In this document: in pieces, positions 9,079 to 17,851 of the stretch
Layout: the number at the start of each line of letters is the position of its first letter
How positions within the stretch are numbered: position 1 is the stretch's first letter
Assembly (NCBI RefSeq): GCF_009617755.1
Contig: NZ_BGZH01000001.1
Span: 1,860,001-1,924,000, forward strand
Source: Marinobacter salsuginis
GTDB taxonomy: Bacteria; Pseudomonadota; Gammaproteobacteria; Pseudomonadales; Oleiphilaceae
Reading direction: 5' to 3'
Length of the DNA stretch: 64,000 bases
Notes under the pieces: generated by a model
The model's input: only the letters and a program-made list of their open reading frames with translations
What the model was told of the DNA's origin: nothing
Database searches by the model: none
Translations under genes and position numbers: made by a program

Positions 9079-9528
9079 ATGAAAAAACACACCCTGGCTT
9101 TTGGCCTGATGGCTGCCCTGGGATTCAGCACCACCACGGTGGCGGCCGGCGCTGCCCAGAGTATCCACGTCTACAAATCCCCCACGTGCGGCTGCTGTGA
9201 AGACTGGATCGATCACCTGGAAGCCAATGGCTTCGAGGTGGAGGCGACCAACACCAACGATATGGGCAGGATCAAAGCCGACGCAGGTCTGCTCGCCGGT
9301 CTTGGCAGTTGTCATACGGCATTCGTCGGTGATTACGTCATCGAAGGTCACGTGCCGGCCGACGACATCAAGCGCCTGATCAGCGAAGCACCCCAGGCCA
9401 CCGGCCTGAGCGTACCCGGGATGCCCATTGGTTCACCCGGCATGGAGATGGGCGAACGGAAAGATCATTACAAGGTCATCCTGTTCAACGAGGCCGGACA
9501 GACCCGAATCTTTTCCCAGCACAATTAA
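9079..9528 (+). CDS. DUF411 periplasmic metal-binding protein
   Basis: A 149-residue exported protein. A signal peptide (MKKHTLAFGLMAALGFSTTTVAAG) precedes a thioredoxin-like DUF411 domain with SPTCGCCEDW, a second Cys in GSCHTAFVGDYVIEGHVP, and a Met/Gly-rich stretch VPGMPIGSPGMEMG. DUF411 proteins are found with copper-resistance genes and are thought to bind copper in the periplasm. The ATG at 9079 is preceded by GAGG and gives a clean signal peptide; an upstream in-frame start would not. It is the last gene of the merR-copA operon and is followed by a terminator-like hairpin. Confidence 0.88.
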   Translation: MKKHTLAFGLMAALGFSTTTVAAGAAQSIHVYKSPTCGCCEDWIDHLEANGFEVEATNTNDMGRIKADAGLLAGLGSCHTAFVGDYVIEGHVPADDIKRLISEAPQATGLSVPGMPIGSPGMEMGERKDHYKVILFNEAGQTRIFSQHN

Positions 9529-9541
9529 CGGGAATCACCAG

Positions 9542-9580
9542 GCAAGGGACGGCATTTACCGGCCCTTGCTACCGCTTTTT
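9542..9580 (+). terminator. Rho-independent terminator of the metal-efflux operon
   Basis: GCAAGGG (9542-9548) pairs with CCCTTGC (9563-9569), with an inner CGG/CCG pair around a CATTTA loop and one mismatch. Six bases later a TTTTT run occurs at 9576-9580. It lies 13 bases after the DUF411 stop codon. Confidence 0.65.
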
Positions 9581-9683
9581 CCTTCCGGTTTACACCTTTC
9601 CCTGTCTGTTTTTCCTACACTCTGGTTAACCAGTGTTCTATCATTGGCGCCCAGAAACCCGGAAAATCCGAGAGGGATACTCG

Positions 9684-11402
9684 TTGAGTCTTAAAACCCG
9701 CATCCTTGGTCTGGCTGCCACTCTCATCATCGTGGCTTCTGCGGCTTCGTGGCTGGCCTATCGGGAGCTGTCCGAGAGCATCATCGAACGCTGGGGCCAA
9801 CAGGTCGCGGAAATACAGGTGCGCTACGACAGCGCCCGCCTGCTGCAATCCCTGGAGCGGGAAATCGGCTTGGCCAAACAAATGGCAAGCTCGTCCGCCC
9901 TGATCAACTGGGCCGCCAATCCGGATGACGCCGCGCTCAAAGCGGAAGCCATCCGCCAGATGGAAAGCTTTCGCTCCAATTTCAGGGACAACAACTACTT
10001 CGTTGCCCTCGTCCAGAATGGTCACTATTACTACAACAACGAAGAGAACGAATACGCTGGCAACCAGTTCCGGTATGTTCTCGATGAAGAAAAACCCGAT
10101 GACGCCTGGTTCTTCCAACTCATTGAAGAAGGTCGCGACTTTCACCTCAACGTAAACCCGGATACGGAGCTGGGTGTCACCAAACTCTGGATCGATGTGC
10201 TGATGCGCGATGAGGCTGGCCAGATCGTCGGCATGGTCGGCACCGGCCTTAGCCTGGACGCTTTCCTGCAGGATATTGTCGATATCGGTCAGGATGGCAT
10301 CACGACCCTGTTCGTGGATTACAACGGCGCCATCCAGCTGTACCGCGACCGGAACTACATCGACTTCGCCAGTATCATCAAACCCGAAGGCCAGAAGAAC
10401 ACCGTCGATCTGCTGTTCGATGATCCCCAGGACAAGCAGCAGATCCTCGGTATGCTGCAGCTGCTCAAGAAGCGGAGTGACCAGGCAGGCCAGGTGGAGA
10501 GTGGCTTTGTGACCGTAGATGGCCGAAAGCATCTGGCCGGCGTTGCCTTCCTCCCGGCCATTGGCTGGTTTGAGATCACCCTGCTCGACCTCAACACCCT
10601 CCTGCCAACCAGCTATCTGTGGCCGCTGGTAGCCGTGTTCCTGGGCACCTTGCTGATCACCCTGGTACTGTTCCACCTGATTATCCAGACCCGGATTCTC
10701 AAGCCCATCATGAGTCTGGAGCACGCCGTGGAAAAAGTCCGGGAAGGCAGCTTTGATCTGCCACGGCTGGATAAGCCGGATAATGAGATCGGCTGGCTGG
10801 CCGATCACTTCGAGAAAATGACCCAGAGCCTGGGTCACTCCACCCGGGAACTTGAGGAAAAAGTCGCACAGCGAACCGACGAGTTGAATCGACTGGCCCG
10901 GGTTGACCCCCTCACCGGTCTGAAAAACCGTCGGGGCCTGGACGAGGTTCTGGATGAGGAAATCCAGCGGGCCCGCCGCCAGGAGTCCGGCTTTGGCGTG
11001 ATCTGGCTGGACATCGACCATTTCAAGAGCATCAACGACAACCTTGGCCACCAGGCCGGTGATCAGATCCTGTGCCGCGTTGCCCTCTGGCTGAAAGCCG
11101 GCGTTCGCCCCTACGATCATCCCGGACGCTGGGGCGGCGACGAATTCGTGGTTCTGCTCTCACCCTGCGACCCGGAGACCCTGGGCCGTATCGCCCGTCG
11201 TATCCGCGAATCCGTGGAACAGGAAAGCCGCAAAACCGGGACTGCCGTCACTGTGAGTGTTGGTGGTTACTTCGCCCTGCCCGGCGATAACAGTGACACC
11301 ATTCTTCGTCACGCGGATCGGGCCCTCTATCAGGCCAAGCATGAGGGGCGCAATCGGGTCTGTATCACCGTCTCGGAAGACCCGGAGATTAACCCGGCGT
11401 AA
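9684..11402 (+). CDS. Membrane diguanylate cyclase with Cache-type sensor, HAMP and GGDEF
   Basis: About 572 residues from a TTG start at 9684, chosen because GAGGG lies eight bases upstream and the product opens directly with the first membrane helix (SLKTRILGLAATLIIV). A further upstream ATG at 9633 adds 17 unlikely residues. A large periplasmic region (about 35-300), with YYYNNEENEYAG and LGVTKLWIDVLM, looks like a double-Cache sensor. A second helix (about 313-335) and a HAMP-like linker follow. The GGDEF domain has GGDEF at 484-488 and RPYD at 475-478, exactly five residues before, the product-inhibition I-site. An active, feedback-inhibited cyclic di-GMP synthase is likely; the ligand is unknown. 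Confidence 0.9.
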   Translation: MSLKTRILGLAATLIIVASAASWLAYRELSESIIERWGQQVAEIQVRYDSARLLQSLEREIGLAKQMASSSALINWAANPDDAALKAEAIRQMESFRSNFRDNNYFVALVQNGHYYYNNEENEYAGNQFRYVLDEEKPDDAWFFQLIEEGRDFHLNVNPDTELGVTKLWIDVLMRDEAGQIVGMVGTGLSLDAFLQDIVDIGQDGITTLFVDYNGAIQLYRDRNYIDFASIIKPEGQKNTVDLLFDDPQDKQQILGMLQLLKKRSDQAGQVESGFVTVDGRKHLAGVAFLPAIGWFEITLLDLNTLLPTSYLWPLVAVFLGTLLITLVLFHLIIQTRILKPIMSLEHAVEKVREGSFDLPRLDKPDNEIGWLADHFEKMTQSLGHSTRELEEKVAQRTDELNRLARVDPLTGLKNRRGLDEVLDEEIQRARRQESGFGVIWLDIDHFKSINDNLGHQAGDQILCRVALWLKAGVRPYDHPGRWGGDEFVVLLSPCDPETLGRIARRIRESVEQESRKTGTAVTVSVGGYFALPGDNSDTILRHADRALYQAKHEGRNRVCITVSEDPEINPA

Positions 11403-11407
11403 CAGGT

Positions 11408-11436
11408 CTGACTCATACCGCCATAACCGTTATACT
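11408..11436 (+). promoter_or_regulatory. Predicted sigma-70 promoter for the RNase II gene
   Basis: CTGACT (11408-11413) and TATACT (11431-11436) are separated by 17 bases, with the start codon at 11476, giving a leader of about 30 bases. Each hexamer departs slightly from consensus, so this is a prediction. Confidence 0.45.
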
Positions 11437-11475
11437 CCGCCCCATCATTCATTTTTCTACCAGCCAGGTTACTTC

Positions 11476-13461
11476 ATGCTCAATGCCGACGCCCTCAGCC
11501 AGTTGCGCCAGCTGAAATCGGATATCAAGGACAATAAGGTGGTGTTTCCCGGGACGGTCAAAGCCACCAATGGCCGCTTCGGATTCGTTGCGCTCGACGA
11601 GGGCCGGGACGTCTTTCTGCCACCTGAGGAAATGCAGAAAGTGCTGCCCGGGGACCGGGTGAATGTCACCGAGCAGGAAGTTGAGAAAGGCAAAACCCAG
11701 GGCGTGGTGGACGAATTGCTGGAAACCCGCCTGAACACGTTTGTCGGGCGCTATCTGATCAAGGGCAAAGGGCATTTCGTGGTACCCGAGACGCCGGGTA
11801 TCAACCGCTGGATCTTCATTCCCCCCAAGGAACGGATGAACGCCCAGCAGGACGATTACATTTACTGCCAGATTCACCGGCATCCGATCAAGGACGGCAA
11901 AGGCCAGGCCAGGGTCCTGCGGGTGATCGGCAAGGCCGGGGAACCCGGTATCGAACGTTCCTTCACCCTGGCGACGTTTGATCTGGCAGACACCTGGCCC
12001 GATGCGGTGCGCGCGCAGGCCGACAGCCTCAGTGACAGCGACATTGAATCCCGGGAAGCCGGGCGGGAAGATCGCACGGACCGACCCTATGTGACCATCG
12101 ATAGCCCGGGCACCCAAGACATGGACGACGCCCTGCTGGCCGAACCCAACGCCACCGGCTGGACCCTGTCGATTGCCATTGCCGACCCGACCGCCGTGAT
12201 CGAGACCGACAGCCCGGCGGAGCAGGAAGCGTTCAATCGCGCCACCGCCATTTACTTCCCGGGCGAGCCCCTGCCCATGCTGCCGGACAGCATCAGCACC
12301 CGACTGTGCTCATTGATGCCGGATATGAAACGCCTGGCCCTGGTGTGTGATCTGCAGGTCAACAACGATGGCAGCCTGGGCGATTACAGCTTTCACCAGG
12401 CGGTTATCCGGTCCAAGGGCAAGCTCAGCTACGAGTTGGTCTCCAACCTGATTGAAGGCCGGGAAGACGATGAGATCAAGGCGCTCCCGGACGCCGTTGC
12501 CAACAGCCTGGATCAATTGCACCAGGCAGCGACAGCGCTCAGGAAATGGCGCAGCGAGCATGCGTTGCTGAGCGGCGACCGGCCGGAATTCCGGCTCCGC
12601 CTGGATGAAAACAAGCGTATCCGGCTGATCGAGCCGTCTATTCAGAACGAAGCCCACCGCCTGGTGGAAGAGTGTATGGTTGCTGCCAACCGCTGCGCCG
12701 CGGATTTTCTTGCCAACCAGACAGCGGGCTTGTTTATCCAGCACCCCGGGCTTCGGGATGATCGCGCCGATAACATCCGGGCGCTGCTCGACAGCCACGC
12801 CCCACACCTGTCCGGGGTTGATGCCCATCAGGCCGAGGGCTTCCGCAAACTGATGAAAGAAACCGACGCCCTGGAGGCCGAGGTACCGGTCAAGGCCATA
12901 CTGTCCCGCCAGCTTGCCCGGGCCGAGCTGAGCTTCAAGCCGGCTCCTCACCAGGGAATGGGCCTGGATGCCTACACCACGTTTACCTCGCCACTGCGCA
13001 AGTTCTCGGACTTTTACGTGCACCGGCTGATCAAGTCGGCGCTGTGGGATACTCCCATGAAACCCCTGACCGAGGATCAGCTTGAAGCCCTGCAAGCCGC
13101 CCAGATCCGCGCCCGTCAGGCGGCAAACAGCCTGGAAGCCTGGCTCAAGAGCGACTTTGCCAAGACACTGAGCGAAGAACCCATGACCGGGGTGATCAGC
13201 CGCACGGTGCCCGCCGGTTTCTTTGTGCGGCTGGACGCCAACGGGCTGGAAGGGTTTGTCAGCTGCAAGGACCTGGACGGCAAATACAGCTTCGATCCGG
13301 TCACCCTGCGCCTGATCCATAACAAGAACGGGCGCATCTTCCAGCTGGAGCAGCCGGTGACGGTTAGCTTTGCCGGGGTAGACGAAGAACGCAGGCAGAT
13401 TAATTTCAAGCTGGTGGAAGCGCAGGAGATAGCCACCGGATCCAGTTCCAAAGACGGTTGA
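11476..13461 (+). CDS. rnb: Exoribonuclease II (RNase II/RNase R family)
   Basis: A 661-residue 3'-to-5' hydrolytic exoribonuclease acting on single-stranded RNA in the cytoplasm. Two N-terminal cold-shock-like RNA-binding domains cover about 20-190. The catalytic RNB domain opens with TIDSPGTQDMDDALL, in which Asp209, Asp215, Asp217 and Asp218 match the four metal-binding Asp of E. coli RNase II. TTFTSPLRKFSDFYVHRLI is the second RNB signature. An S1 domain (about 560-645, GVISRTVPAGFFVRLDANG) ends the protein. The length is close to RNase II (about 644) and well short of RNase R (about 810). The ATG at 11476 fits; extending upstream adds non-homologous residues. Confidence 0.92.
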   Translation: MLNADALSQLRQLKSDIKDNKVVFPGTVKATNGRFGFVALDEGRDVFLPPEEMQKVLPGDRVNVTEQEVEKGKTQGVVDELLETRLNTFVGRYLIKGKGHFVVPETPGINRWIFIPPKERMNAQQDDYIYCQIHRHPIKDGKGQARVLRVIGKAGEPGIERSFTLATFDLADTWPDAVRAQADSLSDSDIESREAGREDRTDRPYVTIDSPGTQDMDDALLAEPNATGWTLSIAIADPTAVIETDSPAEQEAFNRATAIYFPGEPLPMLPDSISTRLCSLMPDMKRLALVCDLQVNNDGSLGDYSFHQAVIRSKGKLSYELVSNLIEGREDDEIKALPDAVANSLDQLHQAATALRKWRSEHALLSGDRPEFRLRLDENKRIRLIEPSIQNEAHRLVEECMVAANRCAADFLANQTAGLFIQHPGLRDDRADNIRALLDSHAPHLSGVDAHQAEGFRKLMKETDALEAEVPVKAILSRQLARAELSFKPAPHQGMGLDAYTTFTSPLRKFSDFYVHRLIKSALWDTPMKPLTEDQLEALQAAQIRARQAANSLEAWLKSDFAKTLSEEPMTGVISRTVPAGFFVRLDANGLEGFVSCKDLDGKYSFDPVTLRLIHNKNGRIFQLEQPVTVSFAGVDEERRQINFKLVEAQEIATGSSSKDG

Positions 13462-13522
13462 AAAACCACGCCGGCGGGCGCATCGTATCACTCAGGACAT
13501 GTTCCTTTGATGGAGGTGCGCC

Positions 13523-13723
13523 ATGCCCATCAGCCCTGACGAATTTCTCAGAAAGTACGGTTTCGACAAGGAGGAGGAAGAACGGGACCACAGCCTCCGC
13601 CACAACGCCATGGAGCACGCCAAACACCTCCGCCGGCCCCATGCAGGAACGCCTCATGACTGGGAAGAGTGGGAACGCTACAAGCGGGAGCATCCGGATG
13701 AGGTTGAAGACGATGATCAGTGA
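13523..13723 (+). CDS. Small highly charged protein, unknown function
   Basis: A 66-residue soluble protein rich in Glu, Asp, Arg and His (FDKEEEERDHSLRHNAMEH, WEEWERYKREHPDEVEDDDQ). TGGAGG lies seven bases before the ATG, which makes translation likely. No membrane segment or cysteine is present. It follows the RNase II gene by 61 bases on the same strand and could be cotranscribed with it. I do not recognise the family. Confidence 0.6.
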   Translation: MPISPDEFLRKYGFDKEEEERDHSLRHNAMEHAKHLRRPHAGTPHDWEEWERYKREHPDEVEDDDQ

Positions 13724-14000
13724 ACGATAAACGCCTCAGCAACGCCTGTTTCTGGCGTGGTTAACAAATTTTTGCATTGTTTTTCATTTCTCTATATTTC
13801 CGGAAAACCCCAAAGAATCTTATACATTTCATTTAGTTAGAAAAAACACCTTCCTGCCCGAACCATTCCACAGTGGCCCATGCCTCATGATGGTGCGTCT
13901 GAGGCAAGACGGGGTCATTAAAAATTGTTTATACATTTACCCGAATTCCGGAGTGTCGCTGTACCGGACTCATTACAACCAGTGGAATTTGGGTATCAAA
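13724..14000 (+). promoter_or_regulatory. AT-rich leader before the lipoprotein cluster
   Basis: This 277-base gap is conspicuously AT-richer than its surroundings, especially 13761-13850 and 13915-13940 (TTTTTGCATTGTTTTTC; AAAAATTGTTTATACATTT). Several TATA-like hexamers occur, and no single -35/-10 pair stands out. A weak ACGCC/GGCGT hairpin near 13742-13758 could end the upstream transcript. It probably holds the promoter of the six-gene envelope cluster. Confidence 0.4.
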
Positions 14001-15506
14001 ATGAAGTTCAGTCGTTTTCAAACCTTACTGAAAAAAGCCATAGCGGCCTCCGCCGTCGGGAAAGCGCTTGTCAGCCTTGCGACGGTCTTTTTACTGGCAG
14101 GATGTCAGGTGTACCAGTTTGACCGGAGCAGCGTGAGCGCCAACAGCACAGGCTCCTACGATACAGGGACAGTCCCTTTCACCATTGTCGGAGATGAGCG
14201 TCCTGACTGGCTTGTTCCGGAATCCCCCACAGCTCCCCAGGTAGTCGTCAGCCGGACCACAGAAACCAAGGGATCGACGGGCTTCAATGGCGCCAGCTTC
14301 CTCGGCTACATGGTCACCCTGTCACTGATTCCCTACTACGATGAGGTGCAGTACGAGGACGTCTACGCACTGAGCTGGCAAGGTGAGACCTTGCTGGAAA
14401 GCCGGGTGACCTATTCCATTGACTCCTACCTGTCCCTGTATTTCCCGACGCCCATGATGTTCATGGGGTCACTGAATGATGAAGCGGCCGAACAGGCGGT
14501 GGCACGAGACTTCATCACCGATCACCACAAGGACAGCGTCCTGGCAACGATCGATCAGCAACGCAGGGACTTCGAGCAGGCAAACCCGCAAACTGCCGCC
14601 GACATTGCGGCCTATCTGAAGGCGGGAGGAGCCAATTCAGTCTATCGCCCCTCGGCTGTCCTCAGGTTGATTGAACTGGCCCCTGAAACCGACACGCTTT
14701 CCTACCACGCCGCAAACAGCCAGGTACCGGGCTACGTCGAGCTGCTGCCTGCCCGCTACCAGGCCTGGTTGATTGGTCCGGAGGGTCTGCGCGGCATTGA
14801 TTTGAAGACACAACTCGCCAACGGTGTCGATGCCGATCAACTTCTGGTACGCATGCTTAATGCCTATCCGGAACAGACTGGCGACATTCAGTCCGGTTAT
14901 TACACCGGCATGACCCGGGCGCATCGGGAGTTGCTGAAAGAAGCGGGCCTGCCCGACGGACTCGTCGATCGCATGACCAATGAAGCGCCCTCCGCCCAGC
15001 TGTTGGCCGCCGCGAAAACCGGTAAACTTCGCGACAAGGATGGCAACATCCGGATTCCCACCGAAGAAGAACTGCTTGAACAGCTGGTGCGCCAGGACAA
15101 TCTCGGCAAATACATGAGCCCTTATACCAGCGATGATGTTCTGGCTGAGTGGGTGAACTCCGCAATCAATGCCAACATTGGCGCAACGGTTGGCACAGGA
15201 CTCGGAGCTGCGGCAGGCGCCTATGCAGGAGAGAAAGCCCTGGAGCAAATACCTTTCGTTGGTGGCTTCCTGGGCGGTGCCGTGGGGGCTGAAATCGGCA
15301 AGTCTGTTGGCCGGGAAACGGCGATCAGCGCCTCAGGTGGCTGGGAAGCCATTCGCGCCTCCTCAGACCGCAGCTTTGATGACATTCATTCCATGGCTCG
15401 CTACCTGAAGGCAAAATACGGCCACACCGGCAACTTTGCCGATGCCATGAAAGCCACACGACAGATCTACCCGGAATTGGCAGAAGCCCTCGCGCGTGCC
15501 TACTAA
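14001..15506 (+). CDS. Lipoprotein with glycine-rich C-terminal domain, unknown function
   Basis: A 501-residue predicted outer-membrane lipoprotein. A basic N-terminus and hydrophobic segment end in the lipobox LLAGC (Cys35). The large central region (about 60-360) matches no family I know. The last 134 residues (368-501) start KYMSPYTSDDVLAEWVN, continue through a glycine-zipper-like stretch (GTGLGAAAGAYAG, GGFLGGAVGAEIGKSVG), and close with a helical segment ending YPELAEALARAY. The same domain closes the lipoprotein at 18705-19565. The ATG at 14001 was chosen because it gives the lipoprotein signal. It lies 17 bases before the LpoB-like gene. Confidence 0.75.
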   Translation: MKFSRFQTLLKKAIAASAVGKALVSLATVFLLAGCQVYQFDRSSVSANSTGSYDTGTVPFTIVGDERPDWLVPESPTAPQVVVSRTTETKGSTGFNGASFLGYMVTLSLIPYYDEVQYEDVYALSWQGETLLESRVTYSIDSYLSLYFPTPMMFMGSLNDEAAEQAVARDFITDHHKDSVLATIDQQRRDFEQANPQTAADIAAYLKAGGANSVYRPSAVLRLIELAPETDTLSYHAANSQVPGYVELLPARYQAWLIGPEGLRGIDLKTQLANGVDADQLLVRMLNAYPEQTGDIQSGYYTGMTRAHRELLKEAGLPDGLVDRMTNEAPSAQLLAAAKTGKLRDKDGNIRIPTEEELLEQLVRQDNLGKYMSPYTSDDVLAEWVNSAINANIGATVGTGLGAAAGAYAGEKALEQIPFVGGFLGGAVGAEIGKSVGRETAISASGGWEAIRASSDRSFDDIHSMARYLKAKYGHTGNFADAMKATRQIYPELAEALARAY

Positions 15507-15523
15507 CCTAATTGGAGATATAC

Positions 15524-16165
15524 ATGTTCAGCAAAAACACCTTTAAACCGGCCTGCGCTCTGGTACTGACTTCCCTGGTCCTTTCCGGCTGTGCCAGCAA
15601 GATCGAAAACGTACAGGGCAAGCCCAGCGTCTATGAGGACGTATCCACCACAGGCAGCGTGGGCGGCGTCGGTATCGAGAGCCAGGACGTGGTCGCGATG
15701 ACCGACCAGATGATGCGCGACATGCTGGCCAACCCGATGCTCACCGGCCGCTCAACACCTCCCCGGATCATTATCGATAACGAATACATCAAGAACGAAA
15801 GCACCTCCGTGATCAACACCAACATGCTGACTGATCGCCTGCGCATCGAACTGAATCGCGCCGCCAACGGTCGGATGATCTTCGTGGGTCGTCACTTCTC
15901 CGACATGGTCCAGAAAGAGCGGGATCTCAAGCGGGATGGCGCGGTCGATGGCGGCACCATTCGTCAGACTGCGGCCCAGGCAGGTGCTGATTTCCGCCTT
16001 GGGGGCCGCATCTCGTCACTGGATGCCATCGATCGAAACACCGGAACCCAGTCCCGGTACAGCCAGGTCACCTTCGAGATGGTCGATCTTGAGCTGGGCA
16101 CCATCGTCTGGAGCGGACTCTATGAAATGAGAAAGGCGGCCCGTGACAATGTGGTTTACCGATAA
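15524..16165 (+). CDS. LpoB-like lipoprotein
   Basis: A 213-residue lipoprotein (lipobox LVLSGC, Cys23) of the LpoB family. In E. coli, LpoB is an outer-membrane activator of the peptidoglycan synthase PBP1b. Family features are MTDQMMRDMLANP, PPRIIIDNEYIKNES, RLRIELNRAANGRMIFVGR, QAGADFRLGGRISSLD and a closing beta-strand ELGTIVWSGLYEMRK. The start is ATG 15524 with TTGGAGA just upstream. Its 3' end overlaps the next gene. Neighbouring YcfL-like and TPR lipoproteins match a conserved gammaproteobacterial neighbourhood, as ycfL-lpoB are adjacent in E. coli. Whether it activates a PBP here is an inference. Confidence 0.85.
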   Translation: MFSKNTFKPACALVLTSLVLSGCASKIENVQGKPSVYEDVSTTGSVGGVGIESQDVVAMTDQMMRDMLANPMLTGRSTPPRIIIDNEYIKNESTSVINTNMLTDRLRIELNRAANGRMIFVGRHFSDMVQKERDLKRDGAVDGGTIRQTAAQAGADFRLGGRISSLDAIDRNTGTQSRYSQVTFEMVDLELGTIVWSGLYEMRKAARDNVVYR

Positions 16166-17393
16166 AACCTGGCTAAAGCCGGTGCTGGCGACAGCGATTG
16201 CCGGCACACTGGCCGGCTGCGCCAGCGGCCCGAAAGTCTACGATCGGGCAGCACTGGCACCGGCCGAACAATCGCTGATAGAGAGCAAACCCGCGGTTCT
16301 TCAGGCCGACTTCCAGAACCTCTTCGAGGAAGGCCAACGGAACAAGGTCCTGAACCTGATGGAGATCGGGGTCAAGGCATACCGTGCCGGCTATCGACAG
16401 GAAGCAAAGAACACGCTGACCCAGGCACGCCTGGAGATCGAGAATGTTTATGCTGACAGTGACGCCGCGCGCAAGGCGCGAAGCATCTGGTACGAAGAAG
16501 CCGAAAAGGACTTCAAGGGCGAGCCCTATGAGCGCGCCATGGTCTACCTGTATCTGGGCCTGATTTACCTGGAAGAAGGCGACTACGGCAACGCACGAGC
16601 CAGCTTCCTGGCTGGATTGCTGCAAGACGCGTTTGCCGAGGAGGAGCAGAACAGTACCGACTTCGCACTGCTGCTGTACCTGGCTGGCTGGTCCGCCATG
16701 CAGATGGGCAGTGACCAGCTCGCACGGGAGCATTTCGAAGAGCTGAAACTCTATCGGCCGGACGCCCCCATCCCGGAAGCCGACGACAACGCGCTTTTGA
16801 TCGTGGAAACCGGCAAGTCCCCCAGGAAACTGGGTGACGGTGTCGGGCACTACCAACTGGTCTATCGGCGTGGCAAGAACTTCCAGGATGTGGCTGCCGA
16901 AGTCCGCAACGGTGAAGAATGGTCCGCCCTGTACCCCATGGAAGACATCTTCTTCCAGGCCTCCACTCGCGGGGGCCGGGCTATCGATCGGATTGTAGAG
17001 GGCCAGATCCAGTTCAAGGAAAACACCCGGGCCGTCGGTTCAACCCTCAGCAGCGTCAGCCAGGACAGCATGCTCGCCGGCTTCAGTAGTGCGGCCGGCG
17101 GTGCCGTTGGCGCCGGATACGCTGCCATCAGTCTGATCAGCGTCGCGGCCGAGGGTATGTCAGCGTCCGCCAACACCCGGGCAGACATCCGGTACTGGGA
17201 GGGCCTGCCCGACACCATACACCTGTTGCCCGTGACGGCCGCCGAGGGCGATCCGGTCACTGTCCGCTTCCTGGATAAAAACGGTCAGCCTGTGCCAGGC
17301 CTTGCCGACACTACCGAATTCAAATTTGATGGTCGCGGGGCCGGCCTGGCCTTTGCCACGTCCCGCCGTCCGGATTCCGGAGGAACCCAATGA
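16143..17393 (+). CDS. TPR-containing lipoprotein (COG3014-like)
   Basis: A 416-residue lipoprotein from a GTG at 16143; an ATG two codons later is the alternative, and AAAGG at 16132-16136 suits the GTG. The lipobox is TLAGC (Cys26). The N-terminal half has helical TPR-like repeats (NLMEIGVKAYRAGYRQEAKN, YERAMVYLYLGLIYLEEGDY, FALLLYLAGWSAMQMG). The second half is beta-rich with VYRRGKNFQDVAAEV and a glycine/alanine stretch near 315. Its start overlaps the LpoB-like gene and its stop shares ATGA with the next gene, so expression is coupled. It probably scaffolds envelope lipoproteins; no specific function is established. Confidence 0.8.
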   Translation: MTMWFTDKTWLKPVLATAIAGTLAGCASGPKVYDRAALAPAEQSLIESKPAVLQADFQNLFEEGQRNKVLNLMEIGVKAYRAGYRQEAKNTLTQARLEIENVYADSDAARKARSIWYEEAEKDFKGEPYERAMVYLYLGLIYLEEGDYGNARASFLAGLLQDAFAEEEQNSTDFALLLYLAGWSAMQMGSDQLAREHFEELKLYRPDAPIPEADDNALLIVETGKSPRKLGDGVGHYQLVYRRGKNFQDVAAEVRNGEEWSALYPMEDIFFQASTRGGRAIDRIVEGQIQFKENTRAVGSTLSSVSQDSMLAGFSSAAGGAVGAGYAAISLISVAAEGMSASANTRADIRYWEGLPDTIHLLPVTAAEGDPVTVRFLDKNGQPVPGLADTTEFKFDGRGAGLAFATSRRPDSGGTQ

Positions 17394-17851
17394 AAACACT
17401 GATTAAATCCATGGCCACAGCGGCGATCTGTCTTGGTCTGCTGTCTGGCTGTGCCGCTAAATCCGCCAGCAGCACGGACCTGATTGAGCGCACCGCGCCC
17501 ATCACCATGAACTCCGTGGCATTCACCGACTACAACCTGAAGCGCACCTACACCCGCGGTTTTGGCCAACTGGAGGACGGCGAACGCTATCGACTGTCAT
17601 TGGTCCAGCACGGCCAGCGGCCGACGGCAACCGGAACCACAGAGGTCTACGTGGTCCTGCGCAACCACACGGATTACGATTACCGGATCGAAGCCCGCAC
17701 CCAGTTCTTCGATCAGGACGGCGTACCCACCGATGTGAAACCGACCTGGCAGCGCTCGACCATCCCGGCCAACAGCATCGCTACCTATCGTGAACTGTCT
17801 ACCACCACGCAACCTCTGCAATACCGCGTGGAAGTCCGGGAGCTCAACTGA
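17390..17851 (+). CDS. YcfL-like lipoprotein (DUF1425)
   Basis: A 153-residue lipoprotein (lipobox GLLSGC, Cys21) followed by a small beta-sandwich domain with VYVVLRNHTDYDYRIEARTQFFD and IPANSIATYRELS, the pattern of YcfL/DUF1425 proteins. Function is unknown in the family; E. coli ycfL sits beside lpoB. Here it overlaps the preceding TPR gene (ATGA) and the following gene (TGATG), so it is translated in a coupled block. Confidence 0.8.
   Translation: MKTLIKSMATAAICLGLLSGCAAKSASSTDLIERTAPITMNSVAFTDYNLKRTYTRGFGQLEDGERYRLSLVQHGQRPTATGTTEVYVVLRNHTDYDYRIEARTQFFDQDGVPTDVKPTWQRSTIPANSIATYRELSTTTQPLQYRVEVRELN

Noticed and set aside
9615-11120. A 501-codon minus-strand frame opposite the Cache-GGDEF gene
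   Set aside because: The plus strand carries GGDEF and I-site motifs and a membrane topology; the antisense frame shows none.
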